This document shows positions 6,570 to 12,519 of a stretch of 12,519 nucleotides of DNA, one piece after another. A program made the position numbers and the translations under genes. The notes beneath the pieces are model-generated. The model ran no database searches and was not told the DNA's origin. It was given only the letters and a program-made list of their open reading frames with translations. The stretch covers positions 1-12,519 of the forward strand of contig RKAY01000091.1 in NCBI GenBank assembly GCA_014846205.1. Reading direction: 5' to 3'. The stretch's first letter is position 1. Each line of letters starts with the position of its first letter. The stretch is from Collinsella aerofaciens. Its GTDB lineage: Bacteria; Actinomycetota; Coriobacteriia; Coriobacteriales; Coriobacteriaceae.

Positions 6570-7370
6570 ATGGCAGCACGTGCGGACAACGTTTCGCGTG
6601 TCGACCATGATGGAGTTACGTTGGTGGAGGGTGCGACGACCGATGTTCGTTTTGCCTTTACCGAGCGCACCGGTGGCGTTTCCGAAGATGCGTACTCCTC
6701 GCTCAACCTGGGCTCGCATGTAGGCGATGACCCCTTTGCTGTTCAAGAAAATCGTCGTCGCGCGCTCGAGGCCATGGGCGCCTCCGAGTGCGAGCACAAC
6801 CTACTCGTTCCCAATCAGGTGCACGGCGATCATATCGTTACGGTGACCTCGAGCGGTGCCGACAATCTCGAGGATATTCGCGAGCGGATTGCCGAGGGCT
6901 GTGATGCCATCGTCTGCACGGCCCATGAGGTGCCCGTGCTGCTCTGTTTTGCCGACTGCGTTCCCGTGGTGCTGGTGGCTCCTGGCGGATTTGCCGTGGT
7001 ACATTCTGGCTGGAAGGGCACGATTGCGCGCATTTCCGCCAAGGCGTGCCAGGCGCTTTGCGATGCCGCTGGCTGCGACGCGAACGACGTCTCCGCCTAT
7101 ATTGGTCCCCATATCTTGGGTGACGAATACGAGGTATCCCAGGAGCTCATGGATCGCTTTGCCGTCGAGTTTTCCTGCATCGATGCGAGCGTCTCTCGCA
7201 TGCTCGACCTTTCTGCCGCAATTCGCGAGGCGCTGCTGGACGCCGGCGTCGATACGGACAATATCGTAGATACGCAGCTCTCCACCGTGCGTCAGAACGA
7301 CCGCTTTTACTCCTATCGCAACGAGGGCGGCACCTGCGGGCGCCATGCCGCGATCGGCGTGATGCTATGA
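6570..7370 (+). CDS. pgeF: PgeF/YfiH family protein (peptidoglycan editing factor, multicopper-polyphenol-oxidase fold)
   Basis: This family, once annotated as laccase-like, includes E. coli PgeF, which removes wrongly incorporated L-Ser from UDP-MurNAc, and homologues (FAMIN/LACC1 type) with purine nucleoside phosphorylase and adenosine deaminase activity. The 266-residue length is typical. Family motifs are FAFTERTGGVSEDAYSSLNL at 28-47, PNQVHG at 81-86, FADCVPV at 127-133, VVHSGWKGT at 143-151, YIGPHI at 177-182 and RNEGGTCGRHA at 250-260. The expected metal ligands His85, Cys130 and His145 are all present. ATG 6570 is preceded by a strong AGGAGG (6557-6562) at 7 nt. It is the first gene after the ftsZ terminator, and its TGA overlaps the pstS start (ATGA), so it appears to head the phosphate operon. 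The substrate in this organism cannot be told from sequence. Confidence 0.93.
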   Translation: MAARADNVSRVDHDGVTLVEGATTDVRFAFTERTGGVSEDAYSSLNLGSHVGDDPFAVQENRRRALEAMGASECEHNLLVPNQVHGDHIVTVTSSGADNLEDIRERIAEGCDAIVCTAHEVPVLLCFADCVPVVLVAPGGFAVVHSGWKGTIARISAKACQALCDAAGCDANDVSAYIGPHILGDEYEVSQELMDRFAVEFSCIDASVSRMLDLSAAIREALLDAGVDTDNIVDTQLSTVRQNDRFYSYRNEGGTCGRHAAIGVML

Positions 7371-8203
7371 GAAAGATCGTATCGGTCTTGAGTGCGGCGG
7401 TACTCACGCTCACGCTGTGTGCCTGCTCCTCTGGATCTTCCACTTCTTCCATTACCGTGGCGGGTTCCACGACCTGCCTTCCCATTGCCGAGATTGCGGC
7501 CGAGGGCTTTAAGGAAGAGACCGGCACCGACGTGCTCGTCTCTGGCTTGGGCTCCTCTGCCGGCATCGAGGCCGTTAGCGCCGGCACCGCTGATATCGCC
7601 AGCTCCTCCCGTAGCCTCAATGCCGACGAACAAGACCTGGGCCTGACTCCCATCGTCATCGCCCACGACGGCATTGCAGTCATCGTGAATGAGGACAACC
7701 CGGTCGAGAATCTCTCGACCGAGCAGCTTCGCGATATCTACGCCGGTGAGATCACCAACTGGAAAGAGGTCGGTGGTGAGGACTTGAAGATTCAGGTCAT
7801 CAACCGCGATGAAGCGTCCGGCACGCGCGAGGCCTTCCGTACCATCGTGATGGACGGTACGCCGTTCGATCGCCGCTCGGCCGTTCTTTCGGGCACGGGC
7901 CAGGTTCGCGATGTCGTGTCTCGTTCGCGTGGGGCCATCGGCTACATTTCACTGGGCTTTGTCGATAGTCTCAATGCCAAGACCACTGTTAGGGCTGTCT
8001 CGGTCAATCACGTCGAGGCGTCCGAGAAAACGGTTGCAAGCGGCGGGTATCCCATCTCGCGTGACCTTTACTTCTTTGTGAAGGGTACGCCCTCCAAGCA
8101 GGCGCAGGCCTACATCGACTATGTGACGTCCGAAAAGATGGACAAGCAGATTCGCGAGGCGGGCTTTATCCCCGTCACCAACGACGAGAAGGGGAGTGAG
8201 TAG
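7367..8203 (+). CDS. pstS: PstS, phosphate-binding lipoprotein of the Pst ABC transporter
   Basis: PstS captures orthophosphate outside the membrane and delivers it to PstC/PstA. The 278-residue protein starts with a lipoprotein signal: MRK, a hydrophobic stretch (4-17), then LCAC with Cys20 the best lipidation site (Ala at -1) and Cys18 as an alternative. The phosphate-site segments are AGSTTCLPI (32-40), SGLGSSAGIEAVSAGTADI (59-77) followed by ASSSR (78-82), HDGIAVIVN (100-108) and DEASGTREAF (148-157), then GAIGYISLGFVD (189-200). It is on the short side for the family. The ATG shares 4 nt with the pgeF stop and has no clear ribosome site, so translation probably depends on ribosomes finishing pgeF. 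pstC follows after one nucleotide. Confidence 0.96.
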   Translation: MRKIVSVLSAAVLTLTLCACSSGSSTSSITVAGSTTCLPIAEIAAEGFKEETGTDVLVSGLGSSAGIEAVSAGTADIASSSRSLNADEQDLGLTPIVIAHDGIAVIVNEDNPVENLSTEQLRDIYAGEITNWKEVGGEDLKIQVINRDEASGTREAFRTIVMDGTPFDRRSAVLSGTGQVRDVVSRSRGAIGYISLGFVDSLNAKTTVRAVSVNHVEASEKTVASGGYPISRDLYFFVKGTPSKQAQAYIDYVTSEKMDKQIREAGFIPVTNDEKGSE

Positions 8204-8204
8204 C

Positions 8205-9131
8205 ATGGAAGCACAGGAAACCCCCCATACTGAGCAGAAGGCTCAGGCACCCAGGAAGCGCGAGCTGGCGCTCGTGTCGCGCAGCACCTATATCAAGGAG
8301 AAGGCGCTGCAGTGGATTTTCTTCGCCTGCGCATTCTTGGCGGTCGTTACCGTCATCCTGATTTTTGTCTTTACCACGTATTCGGCCCTGCCCGTCTTTA
8401 CCGACATCGGTCTGGCGGACTTCTTTAGCTTTACGTGGGCGCCCTCCGAGGGCCACTACGGCATTATGTCGCTGCTGGCCGGTTCGGGCTTGGTGACCGT
8501 CGGTGCGCTCGCCATGGGTGTGCCCCTGGGTGTGGGCACGGCCGTGTATCTGGTCGAGATCGCCAACAAGCGCGTGCGCAAGCTCATCAGCCCTGCCGTC
8601 GACCTGCTGGCGGGCATCCCCTCCATCATCTACGGCTTCTTTGGCATGGTCATCATCCGCCCGTTTATCGCGCAGATGACCGGTGGCCTTGGCTTTGGTG
8701 CCCTGACGGCTTGGTTCGTCCTTGCCATCATGATCGTTCCCACGATCACCACGCTCACCATCGATGCCCTTAACTCCATTCCCATGGGTATTCGCGAGGC
8801 TTCCTATGCCATGGGCGCCACCAAATGGCAGACCATCTACAAGGTCGTGCTGCCGGCCGCCAAGCTGGGCATTGTGGACGCCATCGTTTTGGGCATGGGG
8901 CGCGCCATCGGCGAGACTATGGCCGTGCTCATGGTCGTGGGCAATGCTCCGGTCATTCCCGATAGCATCGCGAGCCCCATCTCGACGCTCACGAGCCAGA
9001 TTGCGCTCGACATGAGCTACTCCTCGGGCTTGCACCGCTCGGCGCTCTTTGGCATGGGCGTGGTCCTGTTTATCATCTCCGCCGCGTTGGTGGGCATTGT
9101 CCGTTTGATTTCCAAGAAGAAGAGGGGGTAG
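8205..9131 (+). CDS. pstC: PstC, phosphate ABC transporter permease
   Basis: PstC pairs with PstA to form the membrane channel for phosphate. The 308-residue protein has a charged N-terminal tail (1-33), a first membrane helix at about 36-57, several more hydrophobic helices (starting near 87, 137, 168, 222 and 281) and the cytoplasmic EAA coupling loop REASYAMGATKWQTIYKVVL (197-216) that contacts PstB, followed by GRAIGETMAV typical of Pst permeases. I chose ATG 8205 because AAGGGGAG (8189-8196) lies 8 nt upstream; an in-frame GTG at 8196 overlaps that site. It begins one nucleotide after the pstS stop and ends 3 nt before pstA. Confidence 0.95.
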   Translation: MEAQETPHTEQKAQAPRKRELALVSRSTYIKEKALQWIFFACAFLAVVTVILIFVFTTYSALPVFTDIGLADFFSFTWAPSEGHYGIMSLLAGSGLVTVGALAMGVPLGVGTAVYLVEIANKRVRKLISPAVDLLAGIPSIIYGFFGMVIIRPFIAQMTGGLGFGALTAWFVLAIMIVPTITTLTIDALNSIPMGIREASYAMGATKWQTIYKVVLPAAKLGIVDAIVLGMGRAIGETMAVLMVVGNAPVIPDSIASPISTLTSQIALDMSYSSGLHRSALFGMGVVLFIISAALVGIVRLISKKKRG

Positions 9132-9134
9132 GCT

Positions 9135-10040
9135 ATGCCCGATTCCGTTGACACGACGGTCGATACGACCTCGTCGCGCGAGCGCATCAAGCGTGCCCTT
9201 TCCCACGGCAAGAAGGGCCGTATCAATAAGGACCTGTCCAACAAACTCATGCTCGGCGTGTTCCGCGCTGCGGCCTATATCACTACGCTGGTGTTGGTCG
9301 CCATCATCGCCTACGTGGTCATCAACGGCTTGCCGCATATCTCGCTCGACTTTATCTTCGGTTGGCCCCAGGGCGTCAACGCCGAAGGCGGTATTTGGCC
9401 CACGATCGTCTCGACCGTCTACGTGACGGCGCTCGCCATGCTCATCTGCACGCCGATTGCCGTGCTAGCGGCGGTCTACCTGGCTGAGTACGCCAAGCAG
9501 GGCAAGGTTGTCGAGCTCATTCGCTATGCCGCCGATGCTTTGGCCTCGGTGCCCTCCATCGTTATGGGCCTGTTTGGTTACGCCTTGTTTGTCGAGGCCA
9601 TGGGCTTGGGTCTTTCGATGATCTCGGCCGCCCTGGCGCTCGCACTCTTGATGCTTCCCATCGTCATGCGCACCACCGAGGAGGCCATTCGCGCCGTGCC
9701 GCGCTATATCCGTTGGGGCGCGTACGGCCTGGGCGCCACCAAGTGGCAGGTTGTTTCCAAGATCGTGCTTCCTTCTGCCTTTGGCCGCATCGCCACCGGT
9801 ATCGTCCTTGCCATCGGCCGTGCCATCGGCGAGACTGCGGTGGTGCTTTACACCATGGGTCAGGCCATCAACCTGCCTATCTCGCCACTCGATTCCGGCC
9901 GCCCCATGACGGTCCACCTGTACCTGCTTGCCAACGACGGCATCAACATGAACGCGGCCTATGGCACCGCGCTCTTGCTGATGGTGATTATTTTGGCCTT
10001 CAACCTGTTTGCGCGCTTCCTGTCGCGCAAGCGCCGCTAG
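9135..10040 (+). CDS. pstA: PstA, phosphate ABC transporter permease
   Basis: PstA is the second channel subunit of the phosphate transporter and a paralogue of PstC. The 301 residues include a hydrophilic charged N-terminus (1-43), a first helix around 46-64, further helices near 89-116, 133-155, 159-178, 216-240 and 274-294, and the EAA loop RWGAYGLGATKWQVVSKIVL (193-212). GRAIGETAVVLYTMG (228-242) mirrors the PstC motif. AGAGGGGG (9121-9128), at the very end of pstC, lies 6 nt before the ATG. The 3-nt gap to pstC and 12-nt gap to pstB fit one transcript. Order S-C-A-B-phoU is the classical arrangement, which separates PstC from PstA. Confidence 0.95.
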   Translation: MPDSVDTTVDTTSSRERIKRALSHGKKGRINKDLSNKLMLGVFRAAAYITTLVLVAIIAYVVINGLPHISLDFIFGWPQGVNAEGGIWPTIVSTVYVTALAMLICTPIAVLAAVYLAEYAKQGKVVELIRYAADALASVPSIVMGLFGYALFVEAMGLGLSMISAALALALLMLPIVMRTTEEAIRAVPRYIRWGAYGLGATKWQVVSKIVLPSAFGRIATGIVLAIGRAIGETAVVLYTMGQAINLPISPLDSGRPMTVHLYLLANDGINMNAAYGTALLLMVIILAFNLFARFLSRKRR

Positions 10041-10052
10041 TTAAGGAGTCCC

Positions 10053-10854
<802 letters not shown>

Positions 10855-10856
<2 letters not shown>

Positions 10857-10927
10857 TCGGTGCGACTAGTCCCAAACCGATCGAACCTGGTCCGGTGCGT
10901 ATTCACCGTGCGGGCGGCATGACCGCA
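10855..10927 (+). repeat. Cluster of small inverted repeats between pstB and phoU
   Basis: The 92-nt pstB-phoU gap, the only sizeable one in the pst operon, holds three dyads: GATCGGT/ACCGATC (10855-10861 and 10876-10882, overlapping the pstB stop), CGGTG/CACCG (10893-10897 and 10904-10908) and TGCGG/CCGCA (10909-10913 and 10923-10927). None is followed by a T tract, so a terminator is unlikely. They could stabilise or process the transcript and set phoU expression apart from pstSCAB. Confidence 0.35.
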
Positions 10928-10948
10928 CCCAACTGATTGGAGTGAACC

Positions 10949-11806
10949 ATGCGCAAACTGTTTTCCCGTCAGCTCGTCGAGGCTCGTCACGAGATGTTGA
11001 GCATCTACGAGGCTGTAGACCTGGCCCTTCACGACGCCGTGAAGGCCTATGTGACCGATGACCGCAAGCTTGCCACCAAGACCAAGAAGCGCACGCTTTC
11101 GATTGACGCGCGCTGCGCCAACTTGGAGGCCGTGTGCTACAACCTGATCGCCACGCAGTCACCGGTCGCCTCCGACTTCCGCTTGCTGCAGACGATCATC
11201 TATGTCGACTTTAACCTGCAGCGCATGACCGATAAGGTTCGCCAGATCTGCCGCGCCACGCGTCACATGGTCAAGGCCGACATCTCGTTGCCCCAGGAGC
11301 TCGTCGGCACGGTTGAGGCCGAGGCCGAAGCTGTTTACCAGGTGCTGGGCTCGTCGCTTTCCGCGCTCGTCACCAACGACATGTCCATCATCTGCAACCT
11401 TGCCGTTGAGGACGAGCCGGTGCACGCGGCCTACGAGAAGTTCTTCCGTACCTTCAACCGCATGGACGCGGGCGAGTTTATGGATGACGACAGCAACTAT
11501 GACGACCTGCGTCGCGCCATCATGGTTTCGCGCTACCTCGATCGCATCGCCTCGATTTCCATCGATGCCGCCTGCCGTCTGACCTTCCTTTTGACTGGCC
11601 AGCGCATGAATGCCGGCGATATCGCCCGCACGGACGAGGACGAGCTCGAGAGCATGCGCGTGCCTTCGGGTGAGGGCGTCATCATGCGGCCTGCCGTCGA
11701 TGCGCACTACGTTGCCAAGGTGCCCGCTCACGAGGTGAGCGAGGGTCTACGCTACCTGCTCGAGCACCTCGAGGACGAGGACGACACCGAGGATGACGAG
11801 GAGTAG
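10949..11806 (+). CDS. phoU: PhoU-family phosphate signalling regulator with altered metal motifs and acidic C-terminal extension
   Basis: PhoU relays the phosphate-replete signal from the Pst transporter to the sensor kinase and limits Pst activity. The 285-residue protein has two PhoU helical-bundle repeats. The first contains NLIATQSPVASDFRLLQTII (65-84), the family signature, and the second contains VSRYLDRIASISIDAACRL (193-211) ending with FLLTGQ. In the usual metal-binding motif E-R-I-G-D the first repeat reads Q-R-M-T-D (91-95) and the second D-R-I-A-S (198-202), so neither is canonical. About 65 residues follow the last helix (221-285) and end in HLEDEDDTEDDEE, making it longer than the usual 210-240. 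GGAG (10939-10942) is 6 nt before the ATG. It closes the pst operon, before a strong hairpin. Confidence 0.9.
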   Translation: MRKLFSRQLVEARHEMLSIYEAVDLALHDAVKAYVTDDRKLATKTKKRTLSIDARCANLEAVCYNLIATQSPVASDFRLLQTIIYVDFNLQRMTDKVRQICRATRHMVKADISLPQELVGTVEAEAEAVYQVLGSSLSALVTNDMSIICNLAVEDEPVHAAYEKFFRTFNRMDAGEFMDDDSNYDDLRRAIMVSRYLDRIASISIDAACRLTFLLTGQRMNAGDIARTDEDELESMRVPSGEGVIMRPAVDAHYVAKVPAHEVSEGLRYLLEHLEDEDDTEDDEE

Positions 11807-11844
11807 GGTAGCTCCGTTCGTCGAAAGATTGTAAATACCTAAGT

Positions 11845-11883
11845 GAGCGCGGCCTTGCACATGCAGGGCCGCGCTCTTGCGTT
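11845..11883 (+). terminator. GC-rich hairpin, probable terminator after phoU
   Basis: A perfect 10-bp stem pairs GAGCGCGGCC (11845-11854) with GGCCGCGCTC (11867-11876) around the 12-nt loop TTGCACATGCAG, itself nearly palindromic. The following TTGCGTT is a poor U tract, so termination may be partial or factor-assisted. It starts 38 nt after the phoU stop and ends 50 nt before the next gene start. Confidence 0.65.
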
Positions 11884-11926
11884 AGCATGGGACTACTTGT
11901 ATGGCTGTTAGCGGAGGCGATTGGCA

Positions 11927-12519
11927 ATGGATAATTATTTGGAATTGATGCGCGCTCGCCGCGAGCAGATTCTCGAACGCTTTTATGCCGCACTCGATCG
12001 CGCGGGCCGTTCTCACGATGCCGCACGTCTGATTGCCGTCTCCAAGACCGTTGGCGTCGATGAGACCGTTGCCGCCATCCAGGCAGGGTATCGTCATTTT
12101 GCCGAGAACCGTCCGCAGGAGCTTGTTCGCAAGCTTGCGGGCTTGGCTGAACATCCAGAGCTGCCTACGGTGCGTTTTGACATGATTGGCAACCTTCAGA
12201 CTAACAAGATCAATGCGGTGTTGGGTTCGGCCGAGCTGATTCATTCGGTGGGATCGCTGCATTTGGCGCAGGCTGTTTCGAGTCGCGCGGCCCGCAAGAT
12301 TGAGGCCGGAGAGCTTGCCGGCCCTCAGCGTGTGCTGATCGAGGTCAATGTGAGTGGTGAGGAGTCGAAGGGAGGCTTTTCGCCCGATGAGATTCGCGCC
12401 GCCGCGGGTGAGCTTGCGGAACTTGAGGGAATTTGCGTACAGGGGCTTATGACTATGGCGCCCCGGGGGAATAAGGATGTGGCACGCCGCACCTTTGCGG
12501 GGCTTCGTGAGCTGAGGGA
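11927..12519 (+). CDS. yggS: YggS/PLPBP family pyridoxal-phosphate homeostasis protein, 3' end outside window
   Basis: YggS proteins bind PLP on a single TIM-barrel domain and keep vitamin B6 and amino-acid pools in balance; no catalytic reaction is established. The first 197 of about 230 residues are visible. LIAVSKTVGVDETVAAIQAG (35-54) carries the PLP lysine Lys40, followed by FAENRPQE (59-66), DMIGNLQTNKI (where family members usually have IGHLQ.NK), IHSVGS (usually HSVD), VLIEVNVSGEESKGGF and the phosphate-side motif GLMTMAP. ATG 11927 is preceded by GGAGG (11913-11917) at 9 nt. The gene often sits close to ftsZ and sepF in Gram-positive genomes; sepF may therefore lie just beyond the window. 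The short gap after the phoU hairpin contains only a weak promoter-like pair (TTGCGT 11877-11882, TATGGC 11900-11905). Confidence 0.93.
   Translation, partial: MDNYLELMRARREQILERFYAALDRAGRSHDAARLIAVSKTVGVDETVAAIQAGYRHFAENRPQELVRKLAGLAEHPELPTVRFDMIGNLQTNKINAVLGSAELIHSVGSLHLAQAVSSRAARKIEAGELAGPQRVLIEVNVSGEESKGGFSPDEIRAAAGELAELEGICVQGLMTMAPRGNKDVARRTFAGLRELR

Noticed and set aside
8175..9338. Antisense open frame of 387 codons opposite pstC and the start of pstA
   Set aside because: It is rich in His, Asp, Arg and Gly with no domain pattern and spans a gene boundary of two clear permeases.
8205..10040. pstC and pstA as a recent tandem duplication
   Set aside because: They share only the family EAA and GRAIGET motifs and differ elsewhere; this is the ancient paralogy found in all Pst systems.

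Overview
The window is a GC-rich stretch of bacterial chromosome with every gene on the + strand. It joins the end of a division and cell-wall (dcw) cluster to a complete high-affinity phosphate uptake operon. The gene order, the absence of ftsA between ftsQ and ftsZ, the G/C-rich third codon positions, the pgeF and yggS genes beyond ftsZ and the style of the proteins suggest an actinomycetote. Class Coriobacteriia (Collinsella or a relative) is my best guess. This is inference from recall, not a database match.

Region 1 (1-5006) is the wall precursor and divisome block. It holds the tail of a probable ftsW, then murG, murC, murB and ftsQ. The genes are tightly packed: ftsW overlaps murG by 11 nt, murB follows murC after 5 nt, and murB overlaps ftsQ by 44 nt. 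Only murG-murC has a gap of any size (97 nt). Together they convert UDP-MurNAc precursors and lipid I to lipid II and supply a divisome membrane protein.

Region 2 (5007-6415) is ftsZ with its own 199-nt upstream region, which contains short dyads and promoter-like elements. A strong rho-independent terminator follows ftsZ.

Region 3 (6416-11883) starts with a leader carrying an 11-nt-period direct repeat that resembles a PHO box and a dyad around a TATAAA element. It then encodes pgeF, pstS, pstC, pstA, pstB and phoU. pgeF and pstS share an ATGA overlap, so the phosphate operon appears to be read from the pgeF promoter. A GC-rich hairpin follows phoU.

Region 4 (11884-12519) is the start of a yggS-type PLP-binding protein gene cut by the window end. 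In many Gram-positive genomes ftsZ, pgeF and yggS are close neighbours, so the pst-phoU block looks like an insertion or rearrangement inside a conserved division neighbourhood.

I saw no tRNA or rRNA gene, CRISPR array, insertion sequence, phage gene or defence gene. Most of the window is well-known housekeeping biology. The points worth following are the pgeF-pst coupling with its possible PHO box, a PhoU with altered metal motifs and an acidic tail, and an FtsQ with a very long basic N-terminus.
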